A stretch of 64,000 nucleotides of DNA from Flavobacterium ustbae (GTDB taxonomy: Bacteria; Bacteroidota; Bacteroidia; Flavobacteriales; Flavobacteriaceae): contig NZ_RPOC01000015.1 of the NCBI RefSeq assembly GCF_003946915.1, positions 1 through 64,000 of the forward strand, read 5' to 3'. This document shows, piece by piece, positions 34,237 to 44,188 of the stretch. Made by a program: the position numbers and the translations under genes. The notes beneath the pieces are model-generated. The model did no database searches, was not told the origin of the DNA, and saw only the letters and a program-made list of their open reading frames with translations. Every line of letters starts with the position of its first letter. The first letter of the stretch is position 1.

Positions 34237-35379
34237 TTATTTTGGCATTTCTGGAACCATCATTCTTCTTGTTGGTGTACTCAGAGTCTCAATAAAAGCT
34301 AGTAAATCGGCAATTTCTTCTTTACTTAAATCTAATTTTCTTAGCATCGGATCTACTTTTGGAATTAAAGAATCTCGTGCTGTTCCTAAATATTTCTTTT
34401 GAACAGGAGACGGATTTCCTAAATTGTACAATTCTACAACATCCAATAAAGTAGGGAAGTGGCCGTGATGCATCCACGGTTTTGTATTTGCAACTTCACG
34501 AAGCGTCGGCGTTCTAAACTTGCCGATATCCTTCACGTCTTTGGTTACATTATAACGTCCGAAATCTTCATATTTAGTTCCAAATAAAGTCTGACCGTCA
34601 TTATGAAATTCATTATCACTAAAATACGGTGTATTATGACAATTGATGCATTGTGCTTTTGTTCTAAACAAATGCATTCCTTTTACCTGTTGGTCGGTAT
34701 AAACAGCTGATTTTCCGCTTACAAACTGATCAAATTTACTTTTCGGACTGTTGATCGATCTTTCAAAAGTGGCAATCGCATACTGAATTCGTTCCAGCGT
34801 TACTTTTTTATCTCCAAAAGCCGCTGTAAATAATGCCTTATAACCTTTAATTTTAGCAATTTTATCAACTGCAATAGTCAGTTTTTCATTCATTTCTAAC
34901 GGATCAGAAACAGGAAATTGTGCTTGATCTTCTAGACTTTTAGCTCTTCCATCCCAAAATAGAGAAGTGGCATAAGCAGAGTTTAAAATCGTCATCGAGT
35001 TGCGTTTTCCTGTCTGGCGATCGTGGCCAAAAGAACGCGTTAAATTATCGGTCCAGCCCAATTCTGGATTATGGCAAGAAGCGCAGGCAATTTGACCGCT
35101 TTGTGATAAACGCGGATCAAAAAATAATACTTTTCCCAAGCTTTCTTTTTCCTTAGAATACGGATTATAAGCTGGATACGGAACAGCAGGAAGCACGCCA
35201 ATATCTTGAAATTTAGCTTTATCGATATTTTCATGCAGTTCTGCAGCAGGCCAATTTGAGGAATCTCCGCTAGAATAGAGTTTTCTTAATTCCTGAATAT
35301 CGGCATAATCAGGACCTTCAGAAGCCTTGTAAGCCGATAATCCTATAAGGAATAAGATGGGTAAGATTAGTTTTTTCAA
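34237..35379 (-). CDS. di-haem cytochrome c peroxidase (MauG/CcpA family)
   Basis: This 380-residue protein has an N-terminal hydrophobic export signal (KKLILPILFLIGLSAYK) and two c-type haem sites. C99-x-x-C102-H103 lies in ACASCHNPELGW, and a second CINCHNTPYFSDNEFHNDG is at about 245. The segment GKFRTPTLREVANTKPWMHHGHF supplies the conserved region seen in di-haem peroxidases and MauG proteins. It should act in the periplasm, reducing peroxide or oxidising a substrate with electrons from cytochrome c. It is the last gene of the sigma-FecR-SusC-SusD-lipoprotein series, 113 nt after the lipoprotein gene, with a repeat hairpin between them. Confidence 0.88.
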   Translation of the reverse strand: MKKLILPILFLIGLSAYKASEGPDYADIQELRKLYSSGDSSNWPAAELHENIDKAKFQDIGVLPAVPYPAYNPYSKEKESLGKVLFFDPRLSQSGQIACASCHNPELGWTDNLTRSFGHDRQTGKRNSMTILNSAYATSLFWDGRAKSLEDQAQFPVSDPLEMNEKLTIAVDKIAKIKGYKALFTAAFGDKKVTLERIQYAIATFERSINSPKSKFDQFVSGKSAVYTDQQVKGMHLFRTKAQCINCHNTPYFSDNEFHNDGQTLFGTKYEDFGRYNVTKDVKDIGKFRTPTLREVANTKPWMHHGHFPTLLDVVELYNLGNPSPVQKKYLGTARDSLIPKVDPMLRKLDLSKEEIADLLAFIETLSTPTRRMMVPEMPK

Positions 35380-35405
35380 TTCTTTTTGTTTTTGTTTGTT
35401 TTTTT

Positions 35406-35483
35406 GTTTCAGGTTTCAAGTTTCATGTTGCTCAACAGAACTTGAAACCTGAAACTTGAAACCTGAAACTTGAAACCTGAAAC
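35406..35483. repeat. inverted heptamer-period repeat
   Basis: The right half (35441-35483) is three copies of the 14-mer CTTGAAACCTGAAA(C), i.e. alternating TTGAAAC and CTGAAAC heptamers. The left half GTTTCAGGTTTCAAG (35406-35420) is its reverse complement. Together they form a hairpin in the 113-nt gap between the peroxidase and lipoprotein genes. Confidence 0.9.
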
Positions 35484-35492
35484 AACTTTGCG

Positions 35493-36959
35493 TTAAAGCG
35501 TAACTTCTTTCGGGCAAGGTATGCTTAAAGCTGCAGGTTTTGGATATGTTCTGCTGTTGTACATTCTGTATTGTGTCGAAACTGTTCCTCCAAACAGTTT
35601 GTCGTTTGTTAGTTTTAATTCGAAAGAAATTTCAAAAAGACCATTGCTGATTTCTTTGTAAGTTCCTTCACCTGAAATGGCAATAATATGCGTATTTGAA
35701 GCACTAGAGCCAATGGTCAAGTCTTGCGGAATTACGAGAACTGTTCCTTCTGTTTTGCTGTTTCCGTTGGCCGGGAAAAATTCCAAAGCAGAGGTAATAT
35801 TAAATCCAGGAGAAATGGCTGCCGAACCGCTTTCGTTAGAAAACCATCTTTTCAAACCAAAAGAATTTACAGTATTATTTCCGGTTGCTACATTAAATCC
35901 AATTTTGAAAGCATCGTGATACACATCGTCGTTAGGGTCTGCTGTTCCTTTATCGCTGTATAAAATAGCATTTTCATTATCTTTTGTAACGATAACTGGA
36001 AAAGTTATCGCATTGAAAGTCTGCCATGCACAAGAGCCGTTTCTATTAAACCAGTGTTCGCCATATGTTAGGTAAAAAGAATTGGTTGGATCTGTAAATT
36101 TTGAAGCTGGATAAGCCTGAACATCTCTTGGGGATTTTATCGGTTTTACAATGGTTAGATTTATACTTCCAAATGCATTGTAATTGGGAATATTAACCAA
36201 AGTTATTTTTGATTCATAACGGGCATCATCATTTTGAATATCTTCTAAAAGAGTTAAATGATATGTTATTGAGCTTCTATTGTCTCCAAAATCATCATGA
36301 GTTAATGAATAGTCAAAACCATTTTGAAATTTGAAAGTATTGGCATTTTCAATTTCCTCAGGAAAAAATCCGTTAGGGAAATTAACCTTAAAATCGATTG
36401 TTTCGCCCACTTCGCCTTTTATAAGAAGCTGATTTACAGGAAAAGTATAGTTGGTTGTAATTGTCCCTAAATCAATTTTGAACGTATCGTTTAGATATTC
36501 GGTGTTTAAATTTCCAATATGAATTTCAGGGTCAGAAACGGTTTCTAGTTTTAAATTGATACTCTGATTGGCACTCCACCTTTTGTCAAAAGAAATCGCG
36601 ATAGTATCAGTCAGCTTAGCTCCTTGAAAAGTTAATTGATTTACAGGATTTACTTTAAAACTTTGATTGTCTCCGTTTGATGAGACTGCGCTAAAATTGG
36701 CAGTTACCGTATTTTTTAAATTTCGGGCAGTTAAAGCAACTGGCACTTTTAAGGTTTTAACTGAACTATTTACGTAATTGGATTGCGGTACTAGACTTCC
36801 ATTTATAGCTGGATATTCTAAAGGTGTATTATCACTTTTAACTAAAAAATTAAATCTTAAAAATGGATCAGTTTCAACACCTAATTTATAATCATCTTTT
36901 GAGCATGAAGTAAATATAACTGCTGTAAACAATATGCTTAATATTTTAATACGAGTCAT
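35493..36959 (-). CDS. SusD-neighbour surface lipoprotein, unknown function
   Basis: This 488-residue protein starts at MTRIKILSILFTAVIF. The 18-residue upstream extension to 37013 lies inside susD and is rejected. The lipobox is FTSC (Cys19). The acidic KDD after the Cys resembles the Bacteroidota surface-export signal (K-[DE]2). The body is beta-rich with repeated Asn/Thr-rich strands, suggesting immunoglobulin-like modules, and I recognise no enzyme motif. The 14-nt overlap with the SusD gene suggests coupling. It probably sits on the cell surface and helps the SusCD pair bind its ligand. It resembles DUF1735/DUF4843-type partners only in position. Confidence 0.65.
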   Translation of the reverse strand: MTRIKILSILFTAVIFTSCSKDDYKLGVETDPFLRFNFLVKSDNTPLEYPAINGSLVPQSNYVNSSVKTLKVPVALTARNLKNTVTANFSAVSSNGDNQSFKVNPVNQLTFQGAKLTDTIAISFDKRWSANQSINLKLETVSDPEIHIGNLNTEYLNDTFKIDLGTITTNYTFPVNQLLIKGEVGETIDFKVNFPNGFFPEEIENANTFKFQNGFDYSLTHDDFGDNRSSITYHLTLLEDIQNDDARYESKITLVNIPNYNAFGSINLTIVKPIKSPRDVQAYPASKFTDPTNSFYLTYGEHWFNRNGSCAWQTFNAITFPVIVTKDNENAILYSDKGTADPNDDVYHDAFKIGFNVATGNNTVNSFGLKRWFSNESGSAAISPGFNITSALEFFPANGNSKTEGTVLVIPQDLTIGSSASNTHIIAISGEGTYKEISNGLFEISFELKLTNDKLFGGTVSTQYRMYNSRTYPKPAALSIPCPKEVTL

Positions 36960-38406
36960 TTTGTTGTAAATTAGGGTTAAGATTAGTGTTGAACGTCGGA
37001 ATTGGCAATACAAATTTTAGTGAAGGGTACTGTAAATTGCAATTAGAAGAAATACATCCATCATTTCTAGAAACGTTTTTGTGATTTCGTACAAGGTCAA
37101 AAAATAAATGACCTTCAAAACAAAGTTCTTTTCTTCTTTCTAAAAGAATATTCTCTTTCAAATTAGTTGTATTAGTTAGTAAAGTGGCGTTTGCACGGGC
37201 GCGAATCGTGTTAATGTCTGCCATTGCAAGATCTGCTCTGTTGGTTTCTAGAGCTGCTTCGGCACGAATTAGGTACATTTCGCTAAGTCTGAAAGCCACA
37301 TAACCGGCGTTATCCTGAAATTTTTTAGTAAAATTGTAATTTACTGGAGCTAAAACCCCATTTACCACCGTTTGTAAAGGCTGGGTAAGAAAAAGATGTT
37401 TTCGCAAATCATTGTTTTCGTATAAGTTAACTAAATCATCTGAAGCAACATATTTTTGATAACTTGTTGCTGATGTATAGCCAAAAACTTGTGACATTGA
37501 TGAAGAAACAACACCTTCAGAATCTGATGGCACAGAAAACTCTAATAAAACTTCTGATACAGGAAGATTTGGCTGTGTCCATTGGGCCACATAATCGGCA
37601 GAGCCAGATAAAATAACGCCAGAAGTTGTGATTACTTCATTTGCAAGTTGGTATGCATTAATCCAATCTCCTTTTTGCAGATAAACTCTAGCCAGTAAAG
37701 CTTTTGTATTATTGCGATTAAATACGGAGTAATCTTGTCCTGGCAAAAGTGATTTTGACGAATAATTTTCAATTGCAGTTTCTAAATCATTTATAATTAA
37801 AGTATACGTTTCTGCCACGGTTTTTCTTGAAGGATATTGTAATCCAGCTTTAATAGAGGCTGTACTATAAACTATTCCTGGATGAGAAGCATCTGGTGTA
37901 TATTTATAATCTTGGCTGTATACTAAAGACAACAGAAAATGTGCGTAGGCTCTAATGGTAAGCGCTTCTGCTTTAATTTGGTTTTTTTCTACATCAGTAG
38001 CGTCTTTCAAGCTAGGAGTATACTCCAAAATTAAATTTGCTTGATTTATGATATCATAACTATCATCGTAAAACATTTTGAAATTGCTAGTTAAAGCTAA
38101 GTCGTCAAAAGCATATGCGTGTTGAACATTTGCAGGAGGAGAAATTTGACCTCTATTACTTCCTGAAGAGGTTGGAGAAAATTTTATATTTCCTCCCTGT
38201 AAATCGGCATAAACAGCAAAACGTTCTCCTCGCACATCAGCTTCTAGCTCTGTATAAACTCCTGTTAATGCTTGTAGAACTCCTTTTTTGTCTTGTAAAA
38301 GCTCGTCTATAGAAGTTTGTGTTCCAGGTTCCTGTTCTAAGAAATCACTGCAGCTTTGCAATGAGAAAATCAGGAAAAATATAAGTAAGTATTTTGAATA
38401 TTTCAT
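36946..38406 (-). CDS. SusD/RagB-family surface nutrient-binding lipoprotein
   Basis: This 486-residue protein starts at MKYSKYLLIFF; an alternative ATG six codons upstream overlaps the SusC stop. The lipobox is LQSC (Cys about 18) followed by SDFLEQEPGTQ, the classic SusD start. TPR-like helices and the C-terminal family pattern VAFRLSEMYLIRAEAAL, MADINTIRARA and LLERRKELCFEGHLFFDLVRN are present. It binds substrate at the cell surface and closes over the SusC channel. Immediately downstream of susC and upstream of the lipoprotein gene. Confidence 0.95.
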   Translation of the reverse strand: MKYSKYLLIFFLIFSLQSCSDFLEQEPGTQTSIDELLQDKKGVLQALTGVYTELEADVRGERFAVYADLQGGNIKFSPTSSGSNRGQISPPANVQHAYAFDDLALTSNFKMFYDDSYDIINQANLILEYTPSLKDATDVEKNQIKAEALTIRAYAHFLLSLVYSQDYKYTPDASHPGIVYSTASIKAGLQYPSRKTVAETYTLIINDLETAIENYSSKSLLPGQDYSVFNRNNTKALLARVYLQKGDWINAYQLANEVITTSGVILSGSADYVAQWTQPNLPVSEVLLEFSVPSDSEGVVSSSMSQVFGYTSATSYQKYVASDDLVNLYENNDLRKHLFLTQPLQTVVNGVLAPVNYNFTKKFQDNAGYVAFRLSEMYLIRAEAALETNRADLAMADINTIRARANATLLTNTTNLKENILLERRKELCFEGHLFFDLVRNHKNVSRNDGCISSNCNLQYPSLKFVLPIPTFNTNLNPNLQQNDSY

Positions 38407-38410
38407 TGTC

Positions 38411-41400
38411 TTAAAATTTAGCATTAACTCCCAGCGAGATTGTTCTTGCCTGAGGATAAGTAAAACTGTATTCTCGAATTCCGTTCATTCCTTTTGGACT
38501 ATTTTCTTTGTACCAGTATAAAACATTTGTAGCATCAGCAAACACAGAAAGATTATCTAAGAATGTATTTTTTATAGGTACATTATAACTTAAATTAATA
38601 TTGCTGATTTTAATATAAGTCGCATCATATACATATTTACTTAAATTAGGATATTGAGTAGAAGATGTTACAGCAGATTGTGTAACAACGTCTCCAGGTT
38701 TTCTCCAGTAATCGTAAGCGTTTACGGAAAGATTTCTATTAAATGTGTTTGAGTATTTATCTATCAATATATCTGATGCTAAAAACTCACCTCCAATTTG
38801 ATAATCACCTCTAATAGATAAACTTAAATTGTTGAAAAAGGTAAAATTATTATAAAAACCACCATAAGCATCTGCTTGTTTATCTCCAATAGGTACCCAA
38901 TCAGCCACCGTATAAAGGTCACTATATGTTTTGGAGTCATATATTTTTCCATTTTTTTCTACAAGATCTCTACCAGTTGCAGGATCTACACCAACCCATT
39001 TGATTCCCCAAATTGTACTGTTACTATATCCAATTTTTTGTGCTAGAGCTAAGTTGGCCTGAGAATAATCACTTCCTAAACCTTTTAATTCGGTCACTTT
39101 ACTGTCTATAGTAGAAATATTGAAAGCCGTTGTCCATTTAAATGCATCTGTTTTTATCCATTTTATTCTTGTAGTAATTTCCAAACCTTTGTTGTACATA
39201 CTTGCAGCGTTTAATTGCAAAGAATTGTAACCAGTTTCAGTAGGAATTTCTCTCGTCGTAATCAGATCACTTTTATTGTCGTAGTAATATTCTACAGTAA
39301 GTTCAACTCTTTTTAAGATATTAAAATCAAAACCGGCATTAAACTTTGTGTTTTTTTCCCAGCTCAAATTACCGTTTGGCGCAAATCCTGTAGTTGCCCC
39401 AATTCCTCCATTGTACTCGTTTGGAGAAATATTATATAAACCTTTAGATCTGTAAGAACCAATTCTTGAGTTTCCGGTTGTACCGTAGCTGGCTTTTAAT
39501 TTTAAGAAATCAATCCATGATGCAGAATTTAAGAAGTTCTCATTAGTGATAATCCATGCTGCTCCAAGTCCACCATTATGTGCTACATCGGTATCATCAC
39601 CAAAAACAGAACTTTGGTCACGACGATAGTTGGCTAATAAATAATAACGTTTTTTATAATTATAATTTACCTGTGAAAACAAAGAAACCCTCGAATTGTA
39701 GCTAATTTCACTTCTATAAGATTGTCCTGCTTTAGATTCGTCTACATTTGGGGTAGCTGGATTATCATCTCTTATCGCGTCAGTAATTTTATTGATTGTG
39801 TTCGGATTTACGAATCCAACACCCGAAGAATAATCAAAATTGGTTTTATCCTCACTTAATTCAAAACCTACAACACCATCAATAGCATGATTTTCTGTAA
39901 TATTTTTATTGAATAATGCCTGACCTTGCCAGTTCCATTTTGTTGAATTTCTTTCATTCAATAATCTTCGGCCCCAAGCTGGATATAAAATGCCTCCAAG
40001 CGTAAAAGAACCACTAAACTGGCCACTTTCATTAGCAGCAGAAAAATATCTATCTTGATCTTTATCACTATAATCCATACCAAAAAGAGTAGAAAATCGG
40101 ATATTATTATTAAGCTTATAAGATAAATTTAAACTTCCTAAAAGACCCATTGTCTGCGTTTCATTTTTATTTTGCTCTATAGCAGCCAGCGGATTTCCAG
40201 CTGTAGCACCGCTCACGCCTAAATTTGCAAAAGAACCGTCTTCATTGTAAGGAGTAAGTGTGGGAAGATAAGCAAAAGCATAAAAGATATTTGGAGCATC
40301 TTTTTGTACAAAACTAGGATTCAGCATTAAATTGATATCCCATTTGCCAGAGCTGTAACCCAAATTAATTCCTGCATTTAGCTGTTTTGTTTCATTTCCC
40401 ATTTGAGGTTCGTCAATTTTTGTATAACTAATATTGGTTCGGTACGAAAATTTAGATGTAGAACCTGACACATTAAAGTTATATTTATTGTAAATACCAG
40501 CTTTATTTAATAAATTGAACCAATCTGTATTAGTACCGTTGTAGGTAATTGGAACATAATTTGTTGTTGTGTTTCTTAAATATTCGTTTCGAATTTCTGT
40601 ATACTGTTCTCCGTTCAAATATTTAATTTGATTAATAGCAGAAGAAACACCCAGTTGGTTAGAGAAACCAAATTGTGTTTTTCCTTTTTTTCCTTTTTTC
40701 GTTGTAATCAAAATCACGCCATTTGCACCATCTGCACCATAAATACCAACTGCTGCTGCATCTTTTAAAATAGAAATACTTTCAATATTTTCTGGTGCAA
40801 TTTTCATTAACGGATTTGCAAGATTCTCTGCATAAATTCCAGACCCATCAAAACTACCTCCATCAATCGCATATTCTTCACTCATCACCACACCATCCAC
40901 AATTATAAGAGGTTGCGATGAAGTTCCAGTGATTGCTCCGGTTAGAGAAGACAATGTACCTTGACCGCGAATATTAATTTTTACAGGGCCACCTATACCA
41001 GAAGTATTTTCTACCAAAACTCCGGCAATTTGTCCTGTAATCATTTTATCAAAACTTTCAGAGGCTTGCTCAACGGCAATATCTTTTGCTTGTAATGTCG
41101 AAATACTTCCAACAATTTCTTCTTTCAATTTAGTTGTTCCATAAGAAGAAGTAATTATAATTGGATTTAGCTCATCTGTAGCTTCTTGAAGATAAAAAAC
41201 AAAATCTTTTTTCGCGTCTGCTTTTTGAGATTGAGTTTCCATTCCTAAAAAACCTGCTTCAAGAATAATATTTGAAATATTATTTCCATTTAACTGATAG
41301 ACAAATTTTCCATTAAAATCGGTAATAGCACCCATTCCAGTTCCTTTAATGCGAATAGAAGCACCAGGAAGCGGCTGTCTGTCTTTTGCACTGTAAACAG

Positions 41401-41773
41401 TTCCTTTTATAACGCGCTCAGTTTCTTGAGCAGCGTCATTAGATCTGTTAACACGACTAGCATCTGTAAGCAAAACCTGTTTTTTCTGAATGTAATAGGA
41501 AATATTTGTGTCTTTTAATAATTGCTTTAAAACAGTTTCTAATGTTGCATTATTAATATCTAAATCTGCCAATTGTTCAGCATCAATTTTTCTAGCGTTG
41601 TAAATTATTCTAAAATCACTTTGTTCTTCAATAGATTTTATGATAGAACTAATAGGCTTATTTTTAACATGTATGGTTATTAATTTATTTTGCGAAAAAC
41701 CTTTAAAACCGGATATAAGGAGGGCTAAGAAAAACAAAGTTTTTCTTAAGTTATTGGGTATCATTAAAGTCAT
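38411..41773 (-). CDS. SusC/RagA TonB-dependent transporter with STN signalling domain
   Basis: This 1120-residue outer-membrane transporter has, in order, a signal peptide (KTLFFLALLISGFKGFSQ), an STN domain (about 30-100; ITIHVKNKPISSIIKSIEEQ), a CarboxypepD_reg-like domain (about 122-200; IKGTVYSAKDRQPLPGAS), a plug (about 215-350, with ILKDAAAVGIYGADGANG) and a barrel ending SLGVNAKF. The STN domain is the part that contacts the FecR-type anti-sigma factor, which is encoded 7 nt upstream, so ligand binding should switch on the sigma factor. The transported ligand is not readable; no glycoside hydrolase is encoded here. Confidence 0.95.
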   Translation of the reverse strand: MTLMIPNNLRKTLFFLALLISGFKGFSQNKLITIHVKNKPISSIIKSIEEQSDFRIIYNARKIDAEQLADLDINNATLETVLKQLLKDTNISYYIQKKQVLLTDASRVNRSNDAAQETERVIKGTVYSAKDRQPLPGASIRIKGTGMGAITDFNGKFVYQLNGNNISNIILEAGFLGMETQSQKADAKKDFVFYLQEATDELNPIIITSSYGTTKLKEEIVGSISTLQAKDIAVEQASESFDKMITGQIAGVLVENTSGIGGPVKINIRGQGTLSSLTGAITGTSSQPLIIVDGVVMSEEYAIDGGSFDGSGIYAENLANPLMKIAPENIESISILKDAAAVGIYGADGANGVILITTKKGKKGKTQFGFSNQLGVSSAINQIKYLNGEQYTEIRNEYLRNTTTNYVPITYNGTNTDWFNLLNKAGIYNKYNFNVSGSTSKFSYRTNISYTKIDEPQMGNETKQLNAGINLGYSSGKWDINLMLNPSFVQKDAPNIFYAFAYLPTLTPYNEDGSFANLGVSGATAGNPLAAIEQNKNETQTMGLLGSLNLSYKLNNNIRFSTLFGMDYSDKDQDRYFSAANESGQFSGSFTLGGILYPAWGRRLLNERNSTKWNWQGQALFNKNITENHAIDGVVGFELSEDKTNFDYSSGVGFVNPNTINKITDAIRDDNPATPNVDESKAGQSYRSEISYNSRVSLFSQVNYNYKKRYYLLANYRRDQSSVFGDDTDVAHNGGLGAAWIITNENFLNSASWIDFLKLKASYGTTGNSRIGSYRSKGLYNISPNEYNGGIGATTGFAPNGNLSWEKNTKFNAGFDFNILKRVELTVEYYYDNKSDLITTREIPTETGYNSLQLNAASMYNKGLEITTRIKWIKTDAFKWTTAFNISTIDSKVTELKGLGSDYSQANLALAQKIGYSNSTIWGIKWVGVDPATGRDLVEKNGKIYDSKTYSDLYTVADWVPIGDKQADAYGGFYNNFTFFNNLSLSIRGDYQIGGEFLASDILIDKYSNTFNRNLSVNAYDYWRKPGDVVTQSAVTSSTQYPNLSKYVYDATYIKISNINLSYNVPIKNTFLDNLSVFADATNVLYWYKENSPKGMNGIREYSFTYPQARTISLGVNAKF

Positions 41774-41780
41774 GTTTTAT

Positions 41781-42890
41781 TTAGTTATGGAAAATTGGCG
41801 TAATTGTAATTGTTTTTTGTTTAATAGAATAATTAAAAGGCGTGTCACGTTTTAGCAGATCTAAAATGTTTTCGACACTAGATTCGCTAATTTTAATAGT
41901 ACCAGTAAAACTCTGTCTGGCCAAATCAGAATTTTCGTTGATAATCTCAACGTCGTAGGTACGCTGAATAATTTTAGCGATTGTAGAAAATGGGGTGTCA
42001 TTAAAAGCAAGTTCGCCTTTTGTCCAGGCAGCATAAAAGGTAGGGTCAACTTCTTTTAAGACCAGTTTTTTTGAATTATTTTGCCACGTTGCCATTTGGT
42101 TTGGCTCCAGCAAAATAGCGTTAGAAGGATTAATAGCTTCAGACATTCGGATACTTCCTTCAATTAATGTACTGTTAACTGTAGGATTTTCGGGATAAGC
42201 GCTCACATTAAAAGTTGTCCCGAGAACTTCAATATCAGCCTGATTCGCATGTACAATAAACGGATGGGTTTTGTCTTTGGCAACTTCAAAAAATGCTTCA
42301 CCAGTTAAGTAAACATTTCTATTTCCGTTTAAGCCAAATTGTTCTGGATAACGCAAAGTTGTTCCCGAATTTAAACTCACAACAGTACCGTCTGAAAGTT
42401 TAAGCTTGAAACGTTTTCCGTACGGAACCGAAAGTGTATTATAAATTACTTTCTCATCCTGAACTTTACCAAAGTAAATAATTTGCGTCGGAAATTTTTT
42501 GGCAACCAAATCGCCTTTGTCATTTAACAAAGTAGTCTCTGTTTTTCCTGAGAAATATTCCAGACGGCCGTCGCCTAATTCTAGAACAATTTCTTTTGGA
42601 GTTTCAGACTTGCTGTTAAATAGGTAAAAAGTCGTTCCTAAACCCAGAAACACTAAAAAAATCGCAGCGTACTGTAAATACGTTCTGATTCTGTTTTTTG
42701 GTTTCATCTGGATTACCGGAACAGTTTCAATAGATAAATCAGAAGATAGAGTGGTCAATGCCCAAATCTTCTTCGCTTTTATAAATTGTTCCTTGTTTTC
42801 TTCTGATGCTTCGATCCAGTCAAAAAGTGCCTGAACTTCTTGCTCTGAAGCTTCATTAGAAAGGTATTTGTTTATTATTTCCGATGTCAT
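41781..42890 (-). CDS. FecR-family anti-sigma factor
   Basis: This 369-residue protein has a cytoplasmic sigma-binding N-terminus (about 1-75; SNEASEQEVQALFDWIEAS), one membrane helix (about 92-110; YAAIFLVFLGLGTTFYLF), a FecR domain (about 150-250; VPYGKRFKLKLSDGTVV, FEVAKDKTHPFIVHA) and a C-terminal DUF4974-type STN-contacting domain (LAFNDTPFSTIAKIIQRTYD). It holds the sigma factor until the SusC STN domain signals. It lies between the sigma and susC genes in the usual order. Confidence 0.94.
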   Translation of the reverse strand: MTSEIINKYLSNEASEQEVQALFDWIEASEENKEQFIKAKKIWALTTLSSDLSIETVPVIQMKPKNRIRTYLQYAAIFLVFLGLGTTFYLFNSKSETPKEIVLELGDGRLEYFSGKTETTLLNDKGDLVAKKFPTQIIYFGKVQDEKVIYNTLSVPYGKRFKLKLSDGTVVSLNSGTTLRYPEQFGLNGNRNVYLTGEAFFEVAKDKTHPFIVHANQADIEVLGTTFNVSAYPENPTVNSTLIEGSIRMSEAINPSNAILLEPNQMATWQNNSKKLVLKEVDPTFYAAWTKGELAFNDTPFSTIAKIIQRTYDVEIINENSDLARQSFTGTIKISESSVENILDLLKRDTPFNYSIKQKTITITPIFHN

Positions 42891-42956
42891 ATATGCGTTT
42901 TAAAACTTCTCGCCATTATAAGTACACTTCAGAATTAAAATACCCTACCTTTATTC

Positions 42957-43556
42957 TTAATTATTATAAATAAGGATAAAAATTAAGAACAAATAATCGG
43001 ATAATTTCGTCTTTAAAATCTTCAAAGCCTTTGTCATATGGGCTTCTACAGCTTTTAAAGAAACGCCTAATTCTTCTGCGATTTCTGCATTTTTTTTATT
43101 TTCAAAGCGTTTTTTAATAAAAACTTCTCTGGTTTTTGGTGGCAAATCACTGATAGATTCCTGAATTATACGTTCTAATTCGGTTAATTCTAAAGTGTCA
43201 AATTGGATCGAATTTAAAACTTCGATATCCAATTCTCTTTCTTTGTGGTTTAAGAGGTCATTTTTGAATTTATCCTTCACTTTATTATGACGAATTAAAT
43301 TCAAGCATTTTGATTTGGCATACGTAAATAAGAAAGCTTGGATTCCGTTAACAGATTCTACATTTTCTTTATTTTGCCAGAGGTGTAGTAAAGCTTCCTG
43401 AGCTAGATTTTCAGCTTCGTCCTGATCATAAATAAATTGAATGCTGAAAGATTGGATTCTTCTAAAATATTTATCGTAAAAAAACTTAAATGCAGTTTCG
43501 TCGCCTTCCTTAAAGGTGTGAAAAAGATCTGATTCGAAACGGGCATTATTATTCAT
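42957..43556 (-). CDS. ECF RNA polymerase sigma factor
   Basis: This 199-residue sigma-70 factor starts at MNNNARFESDLF; a start 8 codons upstream is possible but less typical. Region 2 is at about 20-85 (YFRRIQSFSIQFIYDQDEAENLAQEALLHLW) and region 4 at about 130-185 (ISDLPPKTREVFIKKRFENKKNAEIAEELGVSLKAVEAHMTKALK, split here only by position). It belongs to the Bacteroidota FecI-like group that pairs with FecR and TonB receptors, and it should drive transcription of the locus. It is followed by fecR after 66 nt. Confidence 0.93.
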   Translation of the reverse strand: MNNNARFESDLFHTFKEGDETAFKFFYDKYFRRIQSFSIQFIYDQDEAENLAQEALLHLWQNKENVESVNGIQAFLFTYAKSKCLNLIRHNKVKDKFKNDLLNHKERELDIEVLNSIQFDTLELTELERIIQESISDLPPKTREVFIKKRFENKKNAEIAEELGVSLKAVEAHMTKALKILKTKLSDYLFLIFILIYNN

Positions 43557-43626
43557 TAAACGAAATTTTGGAAAAAGCAATATTAAAGTAAATTTTAAAA
43601 AATACTCAGTTTTGCTCAGAAAGCGG

Positions 43627-43634
43627 CAAATATA
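43627..43634 (-). promoter_or_regulatory. -7 element of the sigma factor gene
   Basis: The minus strand reads TATATTTG, a perfect TAnnTTTG. The start of transcription would be near 43621, about 65 nt before the ATG at 43556. No TTTG at -33. Confidence 0.45.
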
Positions 43635-43639
43635 AAAGT

Positions 43640-44188
43640 TTATTTATATTAATTCTAAATAAAATAAAATTATTGAATGTTTCTCGAAAAATTATTCAGA
43701 AAAGGTTTGGTTTGGCTTTTTTTAACGCAAAGGTCGAAAGGATTTTTTCATATGCTGAATGTATAAAAAACGCAAAGTTCGCAAAGCTGTGTGGAATACG
43801 TTTTTGTGATTTTTTTGTGAATAATTTTTTTTCTCGCAGATTTAGCAGATTTAGTAGATTTTGTTGCGGTTGAAAGATTTTCGCAGATTTTTAATCCTTT
43901 TAATCTTTTAATCTTTTCCAGATTTATGCGGATCTTTTTTAATCTCAATAAATAAACGCAGAGTAAAGAAATTTTAGGAGATAGAGCAGATTTTGCTGCA
44001 GTTAAAAAATCTGCGTAAATCTCCTCATCATAATAAAAATTAAATATTCTGCTACATCTGCGTGAAAAAAAATCTAGATAAAGAGTAAAATAAATAACCG
44101 CAAAGAACAAAAAAATATCGCAAAGTAAACAATGAGAAATTTCTTTGCGAACCTTGCGTAAATCTTCACGTGCTTAGCGGTTAAAAAC
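43640..44188. repeat. repeat-filled gap (CGCAAAG and GCAGATTTA words)
   Basis: About 550 nt carry no gene. They hold ACGCAAAGTTCGCAAAG near 43770, the nonamer series GCAGATTTA, GCAGATTTA, GTAGATTTT near 43837-43863, AATCTTTTAATC words, and TTTGCGAACCTTGCG near 44142-44156 with AGCGGTTAAAAA after it. Open frames in this region (for example 43748-44110 minus) are made of the repeats. Confidence 0.7.

Noticed and set aside
34237..35379. Methylamine dehydrogenase maturation (true MauG role)
   Set aside because: No methylamine dehydrogenase genes nearby. General di-haem peroxidase is the safer call.
43748..44110. 120-residue minus-strand open frame
   Set aside because: It consists of repeat words (CGCAAAG, GCAGATT) translated by chance and resembles no protein.
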